Assembly: GCF_003458415.1 (NCBI RefSeq)
Contig: NZ_QRUF01000006.1
Coordinates: forward strand, 1-64,000
DNA length: 64,000 bases
Source: Collinsella sp. AF25-2LB
GTDB lineage: Bacteria; Actinomycetota; Coriobacteriia; Coriobacteriales; Coriobacteriaceae
Direction of reading: 5' to 3'
Shown: in pieces, positions 51,392-60,205 of the stretch
Numbering within the stretch: the stretch's first letter is position 1
Layout of the letters: every line of letters starts with the position of its first letter
Notes under the pieces: model-generated
Database searches by the model: none
What the model was told of the DNA's origin: nothing
Seen by the model: the letters and a program-made list of their open reading frames with translations, nothing else
Made by a program: the position numbers and the translations under genes

Positions 51392-52027
51392 TTAGAACTC
51401 CGCAAATTCGGGAGCGCCGACCTCGATCTCCTCGCGCCCCGCCATAAGCTCGCGCATCTTAGCGCAAAACGGCTCCTGCTCCCCCGCTTTAAACACCAAG
51501 TGAATCGTCACGGTATCCGCGTAATCGGTATCCGAAACCTTGGCACCCGAATCCTGCGCCAAACGAAGCACCTGTTCATACTGCGGATAGGCAACATGCA
51601 CGTCAACCGGCACGACACTCGTCATCTCGACGATCTGCCCGGCCTCCTGAGCCGCGGCCACCGCCGCCTGCGTCGCCGCGGTATAGGCGCGCACCAAGCC
51701 ACCAGGCCCCAACAGCGTGCCACCAAAATAGCGCGTTACTACGCAACAAACATTTTTGAGCCCCGCACCGCGCAGCACCTCGAGCGTCGGCATGCCGCTC
51801 GTGCGGCTCGGCTCACCGTCATCGCTCTGGCGCTCGCGCCCATCGACCAAAATCCACGCGGGAACATTGTGTCGAGCGTCGTAATGGCGCTTGCGAACCA
51901 TCTCAATAAAGGCATTCGCCTCGTTCTCGGACTCAATATGGACCAGCTGGGCAATAAACCGGCTCTTGCGGTCCACAAACTCGCCCGAAGCCTCAATATT
52001 CGATTGCAGAGTAAAATAGCTGTCCAA
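51392..52027 (-). CDS. yigZ: YigZ/IMPACT family protein
   Basis: 211-residue protein of the UPF0029/YigZ family, related to eukaryotic IMPACT; the bacterial role is linked to translation but unproven. Conserved blocks: FVDRKSRFIAQLVHIESENE, RHYDARHNVPAWILVD, DDGEPSRTSGMPTLEVLRG and VTRYFGGTLLGPGGLVRAYT. The probable start is TTG at 52027 with GAGGGG five bases upstream; another TTG directly precedes it. It is transcribed toward the shared terminator. Confidence 0.88.
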   Translation of the reverse strand: MDSYFTLQSNIEASGEFVDRKSRFIAQLVHIESENEANAFIEMVRKRHYDARHNVPAWILVDGRERQSDDGEPSRTSGMPTLEVLRGAGLKNVCCVVTRYFGGTLLGPGGLVRAYTAATQAAVAAAQEAGQIVEMTSVVPVDVHVAYPQYEQVLRLAQDSGAKVSDTDYADTVTIHLVFKAGEQEPFCAKMRELMAGREEIEVGAPEFAEF

Positions 52028-52185
52028 CAAAGCCCCTCAATAGAATAAAGCGCAGCAACAAACAGCTTCAATAATACGGCAAAGGCCGTACCGATAACCC
52101 CAGTAAATAGAACGGCAACGCCAATGACCAGGCAAAGACAGCGAGACGTCAAGGATGACGGCGCCGATGAATCCGTCAACGAAAG

Positions 52186-52289
52186 CGAGAACCCGTCAGC
52201 GCGAGCAAGGTGCCTTGAAAGCCGAGGGCATTGACCTTATGGTCATGCCCGAAGGCTTGAAAGGCAGATTGCCGCGCTGACGGGTTCGC
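52186..52289. repeat. 104-bp nested hairpin downstream of rnpB
   Basis: Outer arms GAACCCGTCAGCGCG/CGCGCTGACGGGTTC are perfect. Inside are GCCTTgAAAGCC/AAGGCTTgAAAGGC and GGGCAT/ATGCCC stems. It starts 15 bases beyond the RNase P RNA 3' end. It has no long T run, so it does not look like a simple terminator. Confidence 0.65.
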
Positions 52290-52303
52290 AGCGTCAACAA
52301 AGT

Positions 52304-52667
52304 GCCGAGTGGGCTTGTAAGCCGGGTTCTGTCGTGAACGGTCATTTATCTTGTCTGCACGTTACCGTGCAGCTCCACGCACGCTACCCGAACGCGGACC
52401 GGGCCGGCCCATAGCGTTCCTATTCGCGCTTGCTCCGGATGGGGCTTGCCAAGCCGCCGTGTTACCACGACGCTGGTGGTCTCTTACACCACCGTTTCAG
52501 CTTTTCCCTTTACGCCTTGCGGCGCAGGTGGGAGTCTTCTTTTCTGCGGCGCTTTCCGTCGGATCACTCCGCCCGGCCGTTAGCCGGCATCCCGCCCTCT
52601 GGAGCCCGGACTTTCCTCACGCGTGCTGCAAGCAGCACATCGCGCGACCGTCTGGCCCACTCAGCAG
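52304..52667 (-). ncRNA. rnpB: RNase P RNA, bacterial type A
   Basis: Catalytic RNA that trims tRNA 5' ends. The P1 helix pairs CTGAGTGGGC at the 5' end with GCCCACTCGG at the 3' end. The universal blocks GAGGAAAGTCCGGGCTCC (5' third), GGCGTAAAGGG, and ACAGAACCCGGCTTACA (3' end) are all visible on the minus strand. The length of about 360 bases is normal for type A in high-GC Gram-positives. Ends are estimated to a few bases. Confidence 0.95.
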
Positions 52668-52673
52668 TGAAAG

Positions 52674-52700
52674 AGTGTAGCACACCGCCAGCACACGCAA
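52674..52700 (-). promoter_or_regulatory. Promoter of rnpB
   Basis: Minus-strand -10 TACACT at 52679-52674 and -35 TTGCGT at 52700-52695 (15-base spacer), correctly placed just before the predicted RNA 5' end. Confidence 0.5.
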
Positions 52701-52761
52701 TGGCACAACGCAAGCGTTCGACACGATAAACCAAGAACCACCCATGCGTTACAATAGTCCC

Positions 52762-52865
52762 GTCGATGGGCAACGTCGCCAGTCGAGACGCGACTGCGCT
52801 CCGCACCCCTCCGTCTACTCGGTGCGTTCCCGCCTCCTCCCCGAGGCGGGATGTCGGCATTTTTT
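52762..52865 (+). ncRNA. Candidate small RNA between rnpB and rpsA
   Basis: A plus-strand TACAAT box at 52750-52755 is followed by about 100 GC-rich non-coding bases. These end in an 8-bp stem CCCGCCTC/GAGGCGGG (52829-52850) and then, nine bases later, a T6 run. Neither neighbouring gene is on this strand. No known RNA family was recognised. Confidence 0.3.
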
Positions 52866-52931
52866 CATGCACCGACAACCAAATAACGTGCGGACAGCAC
52901 AGGAAACATCGTGCGTCTCTGCGCCAAATGC

Positions 52932-52965
52932 AAAAAGGGACCCGTCCATTACGGACGGATCCCTT
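52932..52965 (-). terminator. Rho-independent terminator of rpsA
   Basis: Stem AAGGGATCCGTCC/GGACGGGTCCCTT with a 5-base loop and TTTTT on the minus strand, about 25 bases after the stop. Confidence 0.9.
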
Positions 52966-52989
52966 CAAACAAGTGATCGTCAAACCGAT

Positions 52990-54156
52990 TTACTCGGCGT
53001 CGGTCTCCTCGTCCTTCTTCTCGGAAGGCAGCGGGGTAACCTCGATCTCGACGCCCAGAGTCTCAGCAGCGGACTTCATGGACAGGGAGATACGACGACG
53101 GTCGAGGTCAATCTCCATGACCTTGACCTGAACCTTGTCGCCCACGTGGGTGACCTGAGAAGGCTGGTCGACGTGCTTGTTGGCCATCTCGGAGATGTGC
53201 ACCAGGCCCTCGATGCCCTCGCCCAGGTCAACGAAAGCGCCGAACGGGACAAGCTTGGTCACAGTGCCCTCGACGATAGCGCCGACGGGGTACTTCTTGA
53301 CCAGTGCGCGCCACGGATCCTCGGTGGTCTGCTTGAGACCCAGGGAAATGCGCTCGCGGTTGAGATCGACGTCGAGAACCTCGACCTCGACCTCCTGGCC
53401 GACCTTGACAACCTCGGAAGGATGGTTGACGTGGTTCCAGGAGAGCTCGGAGATGTGGATGAGGCCGTCGATACCGCCGAGGTCGACGAAGGCGCCGAAG
53501 TCGACGATGGAGGAAACGGTGCCCTGGAGACGCATGCCAGACTTGAGCTTGGACAGGATCTCGGAGCGCTCGGCCTTACGGGACTCCTCGAGCACGACGC
53601 GACGGGAGAGGACGACGTTGTTGCGGTTGCGGTCCATCTCGATGACGCGGGCCTCGATGCGGGTGCCCATGTAGGAGGTGAGGTCCTTGACGCGACGGAG
53701 GTCGACGAGGGAAGCGGGCAGGAAGCCACGCAGGCCGATGTCGAGGATCAGACCGCCCTTGACAACCTCGATAACCTCGCCCTCGACGTTCTCGCCGGAG
53801 TTGAACTTCTCCTCGATGCGGTTCCAAGCACGCTCGTACTCGGCACGCTTCTTGGACAGGACCAGACGACCGTCCTTGTCCTCCTTCTGGAGAACCAGGG
53901 CCTCGATGGGATCACCGAGTGCAACGATGTCTGCAGGGTTAGCGTCCTTGCGGATGGACAGCTCGCGGACCGGGATAACGCCCTCGGACTTGAATCCGAT
54001 GTCAACGAGCACCTCGTCATGCTCGATCTTAACGACAGTGCCGTTAACGAGATCGCCCTCATCAAAGTCGGTAATCGTACCGTCGATGAGGTTGTTCATC
54101 TCCTCCTCGTTGACATCGTCAAGAGAGAAAATGGACGAGTTCTGAATCTCACTCAA
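52990..54156 (-). CDS. rpsA: 30S ribosomal protein S1
   Basis: 388-residue RNA-binding protein with four S1 domains, the short Gram-positive form. Domains start at about residues 33 (EGDLVNGTVVKIEHDEVLVD), 118 (GENVEGEVIEVVKGGLILD), 205 (GMRLQGTVSSIVDFGAFVDL) and 290 (GAIVEGTVTKLVPFGAFVDL); the last two have the full S1 signature. An acidic tail ends the protein. The start is TTG at 54156 with AAAGGGG eight bases upstream. Monocistronic. Confidence 0.95.
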   Translation of the reverse strand: MSEIQNSSIFSLDDVNEEEMNNLIDGTITDFDEGDLVNGTVVKIEHDEVLVDIGFKSEGVIPVRELSIRKDANPADIVALGDPIEALVLQKEDKDGRLVLSKKRAEYERAWNRIEEKFNSGENVEGEVIEVVKGGLILDIGLRGFLPASLVDLRRVKDLTSYMGTRIEARVIEMDRNRNNVVLSRRVVLEESRKAERSEILSKLKSGMRLQGTVSSIVDFGAFVDLGGIDGLIHISELSWNHVNHPSEVVKVGQEVEVEVLDVDLNRERISLGLKQTTEDPWRALVKKYPVGAIVEGTVTKLVPFGAFVDLGEGIEGLVHISEMANKHVDQPSQVTHVGDKVQVKVMEIDLDRRRISLSMKSAAETLGVEIEVTPLPSEKKDEETDAE

Positions 54157-54340
54157 AGGTGGACCCCTTTCGAACTACGGGGCCCCGATTGCTAGGACCT
54201 ACAGAAGGGTGCGACAAGCACACAACGTTTAGGAACACTCGGGAGCCGACAGATACTAATGTGACGCTTATGCAATCACGTTCGTATAGGTTACGGGGAA
54301 ATCATTTCGATTTCAAGCGTGAACTGCGATTTTTTACTCG

Positions 54341-54382
54341 TATGGAGACTTTTTCGCAATCTTGTTGACGACCGTCTCCATA
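54341..54382. repeat. Inverted repeat in the rpsA / HAD hydrolase divergent gap
   Basis: Arms TATGGAGAC/GTCTCCATA separated by 24 bases. The 315-base gap (54157-54471) must hold two divergent promoters; TTGACG occurs twice on the plus strand, but no convincing -10 follows. I see no other feature. Confidence 0.35.
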
Positions 54383-54471
54383 AGTTGACGATAGGCAGTT
54401 AGGCATACGGCTTTGGGGTAAAGTATTCGGAGCCAACGATTCTGGAACGATTTTTCGAGAAAGGTGCCCGC

Positions 54472-55230
54472 GTGCTCAAAGCAGTCGTTTTCGATATGGA
54501 CGAGACGCTTCTTAGCATCAACCTCAACGCGTTCATCCTTCGCTATTTTAAGGATGTCTCATCGATGCTCGCGGATATCGGACGTCGCAGCCGCGGGGGC
54601 ACGATGGCACGCCTCGGCACCATCCTGGTCGACCTCAACGCCAATCGTCGCAACAGTACGGACAATCGCACCAATCTTGAGTTTTACCAGGAAGAGGTTG
54701 AGCGCCGGTGCGGCATTTGCCTCTCGGACCCACTCATCTACGAGGCGTTTACCTACTACGATCGCGAAGTCCTGCCGTACAAGAATGACGAACTCATCAA
54801 CGCCCATGCCATGCCGGGCGCACACGCCGCGCTCCAGGCCGTACAGGACGCAGGGCTGCGCTGCGCGCTCTTTACCAACCCCAGCTTTCCGCAGGGGGCC
54901 ATCGAGTGCCGCATGGGTTGGGGCGACCTGGCCGACGCCCCCTTTGAGCTCGTCACGCACATGGGAAACGCCACCCGCTGCAAGCCTGATGCCACCTACT
55001 ATCTAGAGCAGCTTCAGGTGATGGGGCTCGAACCGCACGAGGTCCTTATGGTGGGCAACGATCCCAAACGCGACTTCCCTAGCCCCGCCTGCGGCATTCA
55101 GACTGCCTATGTAGGCCAGGGCAAGCCCAACCGAGTCACCTGGCGCGGAACCATGGAAGGCTTCGCCCGCGACTTTAACGCCGTAGTAGAAGCCTTCTAC
55201 GAACACCAAGTAGCGGAAGAGTTGTCCTAA
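54472..55230 (+). CDS. HAD-family hydrolase
   Basis: 252-residue phosphatase-like protein. The catalytic motif I is VVFDMDETLLS (residues 5-15), motif II is the Thr/Ser of ALFTNPSFP near residue 142, motif III Lys is in NATRCKPDATYY, and motif IV is EVLMVGNDPKRDFPSPACG. Substrate unknown. The start is GTG with AAAGG seven bases upstream. Its stop overlaps the stop of the convergent desulfidase gene by a few bases, and there is no terminator between them. Confidence 0.85.
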   Translation: MLKAVVFDMDETLLSINLNAFILRYFKDVSSMLADIGRRSRGGTMARLGTILVDLNANRRNSTDNRTNLEFYQEEVERRCGICLSDPLIYEAFTYYDREVLPYKNDELINAHAMPGAHAALQAVQDAGLRCALFTNPSFPQGAIECRMGWGDLADAPFELVTHMGNATRCKPDATYYLEQLQVMGLEPHEVLMVGNDPKRDFPSPACGIQTAYVGQGKPNRVTWRGTMEGFARDFNAVVEAFYEHQVAEELS

Positions 55231-56546
55231 CAGACTCGAGTCTTGCCGATCATGATGTTGAGGATCTCGACGTCGGTGTCCTTCATGCCCACGCGGCCTA
55301 CGTAGCCCATACTGGCGATTGTCTGCTCAACGGTATCTTGGATCAGGCCCTCGCCGGCGCGGAAGCCGCGGCCCTGCATAGCCATATCGTGACCCAGAAT
55401 CGCAGCGTCCACGGCTGCCGAAATCTTAGCCGCGCAACTCGCCTTGGCGCCATCGCACACGATGCCGCCCACGTTGCCAAGCGTGTTTGAGACCGTCGCG
55501 CCAATCTGCTCGCGCGTGCCGCCGCACAGCCAGGTAATGGCAGCACCAGCACCGCACGCAGCGCAAATAGCACCGCAAAACGCCGAGAGGGCACCAATAT
55601 AGCTCTTGATATGCACGGCGATAAGATCGGATAGCATCACGGCGCGCACCAGGCGCTCGTGGTCGCAGCGCAGGTACTCGGCATACTCCATAACGGGCAG
55701 CGCGCAGGTAATGCCCTGATTGCCCGAGCCGCACACAATGGCGACCGGCAGCGCACAGCCGTTCATGCGGGCGTCGGACCCGGCGGCTGCACGGGCACGG
55801 GCGCGGCAGGCGACGTCATCGGCACGTGCGCCCAGCAGCGTACGGCCCACCTCGGCGCCCCAAGCGTGCGCCAAACCCTCGGCGCTAATAGCGCCGTTCA
55901 ACTCAATCTGACGCTCAACGGCAGCGCGGGCGCCCTCAATGTCGCCGTCCTCGATAAAGTCAACGATAGACTCGATCGACATGGGCGTATCGGCACTATC
56001 CGCCGCACGCTCGGCCACGACGCGCTCGGCGCAGGCGGCACACTCCCCCGCCGACTTGCCGCATACCGGAATACCGTCGAGCGTATGGCACGTGACATTG
56101 GTGTGGTGGTCGGTAATCTCGACGACTGCGGTATGGCCCCCGGCTGTGGCAGTCACCTTGATGTAGAGGTTGGGCACACCCTCGACAAGCGACACATCGC
56201 AGTAACCGGCATCGGCGAGGAGCTCGGCCACGCGAGCACGGTCCTCGTCGTTAACGCTCTCGAGCACCTCGAGCGCGCTCTTGGCGTCGCCGCCCACGGC
56301 ACCCAGCACGGCCGCCGCTTCAATACCGTGCATACCGCCCGAGTTGGGCACGGTCACGCTCTTAACGTTCTTGATGATGTTGCCCGAGCAGGCGACATCC
56401 ATATGATCGGGTTCGCAACCGAGCGTCTGGCTCGCCAGCGCCGCTGCATAGGCAACGGCAATAGGCTCGGTGCAGCCGAGCGCACAGACAAGCTCGCGGT
56501 TCAAAACGTCACAGAATGCAGCATCGCGAATGGAATCGGTGGGCAT
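55227..56546 (-). CDS. cyuA: L-cysteine desulfidase family protein (CyuA/YhaM, UPF0597)
   Basis: 439-residue enzyme related to serine dehydratase alpha subunits. Members degrade L-cysteine to pyruvate, ammonia and sulphide using a [4Fe-4S] cluster. GCTEPIAVAYAAALASQTLG (residue about 24), DVACSGNIIKNVKSVTVPNS, the CGSGNQGITCALPVMEYAEY block and AICAACGAGAAITWLCGG match the family. AGGAGG precedes the ATG at 56546. It could give sulphide to the MetY-type enzyme encoded 6 kb away; that link is inference. Confidence 0.88.
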   Translation of the reverse strand: MPTDSIRDAAFCDVLNRELVCALGCTEPIAVAYAAALASQTLGCEPDHMDVACSGNIIKNVKSVTVPNSGGMHGIEAAAVLGAVGGDAKSALEVLESVNDEDRARVAELLADAGYCDVSLVEGVPNLYIKVTATAGGHTAVVEITDHHTNVTCHTLDGIPVCGKSAGECAACAERVVAERAADSADTPMSIESIVDFIEDGDIEGARAAVERQIELNGAISAEGLAHAWGAEVGRTLLGARADDVACRARARAAAGSDARMNGCALPVAIVCGSGNQGITCALPVMEYAEYLRCDHERLVRAVMLSDLIAVHIKSYIGALSAFCGAICAACGAGAAITWLCGGTREQIGATVSNTLGNVGGIVCDGAKASCAAKISAAVDAAILGHDMAMQGRGFRAGEGLIQDTVEQTIASMGYVGRVGMKDTDVEILNIMIGKTRVC

Positions 56547-56815
56547 TAGTGCCTCCTGTATACACAACGACTTATTTCTTATACATAGTCAACTTCTTTA
56601 TTTGATACCAAGGTCCCAAAAACCGCAACCCAGGTTCCGGCAGACGGTTACGAGCGTCAAACTGACGGCAGATTTCGTGATGAACTGGTGTACTTACTTG
56701 ATAAAGCGTTTGACCAAAAAACGCTCGATCGTTTACGCAAAAGACGCGCTATCATGCAGTCGAACGCGGTAAAACCTTTAGCAATTCCGCCGCACGGACC
56801 AGAGAGGAACCACTC

Positions 56816-57283
56816 ATGAAGATCGGTATCGGTAACGACCACGCCGCCGTCGAGCTCAAGAACATCATTTCCGAGCACCTGAAGGAGCGCGGCTGCGAGG
56901 TCGTGAACTTTGGCACCGACACCTCCGAAAGCTTCGACTACCCCATCGCCGGTTACAAGGTGGGCAAGGCAGTTGCCAACGGCGACGTCGACCTGGGTAT
57001 CCTGATCTGTGGTACCGGCGTCGGCATCAGCCTGGCTGCCAACAAGGTCGAGGGCGTACGCGCCGTCGTGTGCTCCGAGCCCTTCAGCGCCAAGCTCTCC
57101 CGCATGCACAACAACACCAACGTGCTGGCCTTTGGCGCCCGTGTCGTGGGCTCCGAGCTCGCCAAGATGATTGTCGACGAGTGGCTCGACGCCGAGTTTG
57201 AGGGCGGCCGCCACGAGCGTCGCGTCAATCTCCTCAACGAGATCGACCAGACGCGCGGCCTCAAGGTCGTTGACGAGGCCTAA
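56816..57283 (+). CDS. rpiB: Ribose-5-phosphate isomerase B
   Basis: 155-residue RpiB/LacAB-fold isomerase of the pentose phosphate pathway. MKIGIGNDHAAVELKNIISE binds phosphate, and the active-site Cys is in GILICGTGVGISLAANKVEG near residue 70. Length is standard. GAGAGGAA precedes the ATG. The 269-base gap before it, shared with cyuA, carries a perfect AGCGTTT/AAACGCT inverted pair (about 56705-56727) upstream of a TATCAT box. Confidence 0.93.
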   Translation: MKIGIGNDHAAVELKNIISEHLKERGCEVVNFGTDTSESFDYPIAGYKVGKAVANGDVDLGILICGTGVGISLAANKVEGVRAVVCSEPFSAKLSRMHNNTNVLAFGARVVGSELAKMIVDEWLDAEFEGGRHERRVNLLNEIDQTRGLKVVDEA

Positions 57284-57310
57284 AGACCTACAAAGCCATA
57301 CGCTATCGCC

Positions 57311-57350
57311 AGCCCCCGCCCGGAAGAAACATCCGGACGGGGGCTCTTTA
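57311..57350 (+). terminator. Rho-independent terminator of rpiB
   Basis: Stem AGCCCCCGcCCGG/CCGGaCGGGGGCT with a 9-base loop followed by CTTTA, 28 bases after the stop. Confidence 0.8.
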
Positions 57351-57385
57351 GTAGATTTCTAAGGGTTACCAAAAACCCACTGGAA

Positions 57386-57420
57386 TAAAAGAGGCGCCGC
57401 GGATGGAGTTCCGCGGCGCC
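57386..57420 (-). terminator. Rho-independent terminator of ndk
   Basis: Perfect 10-bp GGCGCCGCGG/CCGCGGCGCC stem with an 8-base loop and a minus-strand TTTT tail. Confidence 0.88.
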
Positions 57421-57459
57421 CAAGCCACACGCTAACAGCTTTAAGGAGTCAAAGCTGGT

Positions 57460-57864
57460 TTAGCCAAAGAAACGCTTAATCTCGATCTCGGCGTTCTCCA
57501 GGCAGTCGGAGCCGTGAATCACGTTGGCGTTGACATCGACAGCGAAGTCGCCGCGGATGGTGCCGGGGGCAGCATCAAGCGGGTTGGTAGCGCCCATAAG
57601 GGTGCGCATCTTGGAGACAGCGGAAAGACCGGAAACGACCATCTTGACGACCGGACCGCTCGTCATAAAGTCGCAGAGACCGCCAAAGAAAGGCTTGTCG
57701 GCCAGATGAGCGTAGTGCTCCTCGACGGTGGCGCGCTCAAGCGTGGTCATCTCCATGCGCTCAATGACAAGGCCGCTGCGCTCAATGCGAGCAACGATCT
57801 CGCCGATCTTGCGATCGCGCACGGCGTCGGGCTTAATCATGATGAAGGTCTTCTCGATAGCCAT
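57460..57864 (-). CDS. ndk: Nucleoside-diphosphate kinase
   Basis: 134-residue kinase that balances NTP pools. EKTFIMIKPDAVRDRKIGEI at the N-terminus and the phospho-His motif NVIHGSDCLENAEIEI near residue 115 are diagnostic. AAAGG lies seven bases before the ATG at 57864. Monocistronic with its own terminator. Confidence 0.96.
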   Translation of the reverse strand: MAIEKTFIMIKPDAVRDRKIGEIVARIERSGLVIERMEMTTLERATVEEHYAHLADKPFFGGLCDFMTSGPVVKMVVSGLSAVSKMRTLMGATNPLDAAPGTIRGDFAVDVNANVIHGSDCLENAEIEIKRFFG

Positions 57865-58163
57865 AAGGTAGCCTTTCAAGTAGGTTCGCGCGTGCCCAAG
57901 TCCCATTCCGGCACCCGCCTGAACTGCATCGTAACAGAGTTTTGGCTGCAGTTAAACAATAAGCTGTTATTTGAAACGCTACAATTTATTAAAGCGTTCC
58001 ATATGTGTCACTTCTGTTTCGAAGCCCGATTAGAGTACCATCCGACCGCGCATCAACCGCATCGAACCGAGCGGACGGTCGGTTGCCGTCTGTGAACGCG
58101 CGCCCTTCACAACCTGCCCAAAGGTCCTCCAGAAGTTCTCGACAAGCCCCTCCCCCATAGCAA

Positions 58164-58198
58164 CAAAATACGGGCGCCCGCAACAGCAGACGCCCGTA
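58164..58198 (-). terminator. Rho-independent terminator of argH
   Basis: 8-bp stem TACGGGCG/CGCCCGTA with a longer internal loop and a TTTT tail on the minus strand. The rest of the 385-base gap to ndk (57865-58249) holds an imperfect CCGACCG/CGGTCGG inverted pair near 58040-58085 and nothing else I can support. Confidence 0.8.
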
Positions 58199-58249
58199 AA
58201 AGCAAAAACGATTTATCAATAAATGGCCAAAGCCGCTTCAGCCAAACCC

Positions 58250-59680
58250 CTACTTTGCCCCGTGGCCCATCTCGACGACCTTGGTCAGCGACCCAAACAC
58301 GCCTTCGTCGGCCACGAGCTGTGCCTCGGCACGCTCCAGCTGGACGGCAACGGCGGCAGGAGCGGTGCCGCCCTCGGTCGTGCGCGCAGCGACAATCGAC
58401 GGGATGTCGAGCGCCTCGGTAATATCGCGCTCAAAGAGCGGGCTTGCCTCCTGGAAGACCTCGAACGGTAGGTCCTCGAGGTTGCAGCCGCGCTTCTCAC
58501 ACATCAGGACCAGGTGTCCCACCACGGCGTGCGCCTCGCGGAACGGCAGACCACGCTTGGCCAGGTAATCGGCAACATCGGTGGCGGCAAGGTGACCCAC
58601 GCCGCACTCGCGCGCCATGGCGCCCTCGTTGACGGTCCAGGTCGATATCATTCCGGCCATAACGGACAGGCACTGCATGAGCGTATGGGCGGTATCGAGC
58701 GCGCCCTCCTTGTCCTCCTGCAAGTCCTTGTTATAAGCGAGCGGCAAGCCCTTCATGGTCACGAGCAGCTGCACCAGGTTGCCATAGACTCGACCGCTCT
58801 TGCCGCGGATAAGCTCGGCAAAGTCGGGATTCTTCTTCTGCGGCATGATGGACGAACCGGTGGAGTAGGAGTCGGAAAGCGTGATAAAGCCAAATTCGGA
58901 GCTCGACCACAGCACAATCTCCTCGGAAAGACGCGACAGGTGCATGGCCATGACGGAGCCGGCATAATGCAGGTCGAGCAGGAAATCGCGATCGGAAACA
59001 GCGTCGAGCGAGTTAGGAATCACGCCCGCAAAGCCAAGCTCGGCAGCCGTCATCTGGCGATCGAGCGGATAGCTCGTGCCGGCGAGCGCGGCGGCGCCCA
59101 ACGGGCAATTATCAGCGGCATCGAAGGCGGCCTTCAGACGCGTAAAATCGCGCGCGAACATCCAGGAGTACGCCAGCAGATGATGCGAGAGCAGCACGGG
59201 CTGAGCATGCTGCATGTGCGTATAGCCCGGCAGAATCACCTTGTCGTACATTTTAGCCGCATCCACCAGCACATGGCGCAGCTCAAGATTGGCCTCCATG
59301 AGCTCCTTGGCCAGCGCCTTGACGCCCAGTCGCGTGTCGGTCGCCACCTGGTCGTTGCGCGAACGCCCGGTATGCAAGCGCTTGCCGGCCTCGCCGATGC
59401 GGCACGTCAGCTCGCTCTCGATGGACATATGAATGTCCTCGTCGTTGATATCGAAGGTGAAGTTGCCGGCATCGACATCCTGCTCGATTCCGGTCAGGCC
59501 CTCGGCAATCGCCCGCTCGTCCTCGACACTGATGATGCCCTGGGCGGCCAGCATCTTGGCATGAGCCTTAGAGCCGGCGATATCCTGCTTATAGAGATGC
59601 TTGTCGACCGGCAGCGACGCGCCAAACTCCTGCGTGACCTCGGCCACGCCCGCCTCAAAACGACCACCCCAAAGAGCCAT
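58250..59680 (-). CDS. argH: Argininosuccinate lyase
   Basis: 476-residue enzyme of the fumarase/aspartase superfamily that splits argininosuccinate into arginine and fumarate. It starts MALWGGRFEAGVAEVTQEFG. The substrate-site motifs are HTGRSRNDQVATDTRL, GYTHMQHAQPVLLSHH and the signature GSSIMPQKKNPD near residue 280. GGGGA lies eight bases before the ATG at 59680; the frame to 59755 is not conserved. argG is upstream on the same strand, with a hairpin and a small ORF between. Confidence 0.96.
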   Translation of the reverse strand: MALWGGRFEAGVAEVTQEFGASLPVDKHLYKQDIAGSKAHAKMLAAQGIISVEDERAIAEGLTGIEQDVDAGNFTFDINDEDIHMSIESELTCRIGEAGKRLHTGRSRNDQVATDTRLGVKALAKELMEANLELRHVLVDAAKMYDKVILPGYTHMQHAQPVLLSHHLLAYSWMFARDFTRLKAAFDAADNCPLGAAALAGTSYPLDRQMTAAELGFAGVIPNSLDAVSDRDFLLDLHYAGSVMAMHLSRLSEEIVLWSSSEFGFITLSDSYSTGSSIMPQKKNPDFAELIRGKSGRVYGNLVQLLVTMKGLPLAYNKDLQEDKEGALDTAHTLMQCLSVMAGMISTWTVNEGAMARECGVGHLAATDVADYLAKRGLPFREAHAVVGHLVLMCEKRGCNLEDLPFEVFQEASPLFERDITEALDIPSIVAARTTEGGTAPAAVAVQLERAEAQLVADEGVFGSLTKVVEMGHGAK

Positions 59681-59799
59681 GGGACCGTCCCCTTTCATCA
59701 AATACCAAAACAAGCGCCCAAAGCAATGCGCCCTGTCGCTAAAGCGATTTTTCAACCGCTAGTTTTACACACTCCCTGCCGTGCGCGGGGGCCATGTAG

Positions 59800-59970
59800 C
59801 TAATTTGCAAAGAAGTGACGCACCATGCACTTGGCACCCAACGTCTCCCTCCGAATGTTGCCCTGCGAACCATCGATCCAAGCCTTCAGGCTCATAGGGA
59901 CGTCCTCGACCTTTGCAGTATCGATCTCGGGCGCGAGGGCAAGTAAAGCATGCGCGATAGCATTGAACAT
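59800..59970 (-). CDS. Small hypothetical protein between argG and argH
   Basis: 56 residues starting MFNAIAHALLALAPEIDTAK and ending CMVRHFFAN, with a GAGGAG ribosome site eight bases upstream of the ATG. There is no signal peptide, membrane helix or known motif. It lies after the argG terminator and 119 bases before argH. The good ribosome site and position support a real gene; function unknown. Confidence 0.5.
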   Translation of the reverse strand: MFNAIAHALLALAPEIDTAKVEDVPMSLKAWIDGSQGNIRRETLGAKCMVRHFFAN

Positions 59971-60013
59971 ATTGGATACTCCTCATATATATAGGCGCAA
60001 GGCCGACAAATTG

Positions 60014-60051
60014 ATAGAAAGAGCCCTGCCGGACAACCCCGGCGGGGCTCG
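60014..60051 (-). terminator. Hairpin terminator after argG
   Basis: GAGCCCCGCCGG/CCGGCAGGGCTC stem with a 7-base loop, followed by TTTCTAT on the minus strand, about 155 bases after the argG stop. The short T run may allow read-through to argH. Confidence 0.55.
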
Positions 60052-60205
60052 GACTCAGCCGCAGGCGCGGCGTCATATATGCGGGCGGAACGTAGGGGCC
60101 ACCGATGTTAAGAAGTGTCAGCAAGCATAACGAAAGGTAGGGACCCCGTGCGCCCGTTTTGTATCACGCGGATGGGCCGCGCGGATACCAAGGGAAGGAA
60201 AAGCC

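Noticed and set aside
58030..58158. A 42-codon minus-strand frame downstream of the argH terminator
   Set aside because: It starts right after the terminator stem, has no ribosome site and no promoter, and shows no recognisable motif.
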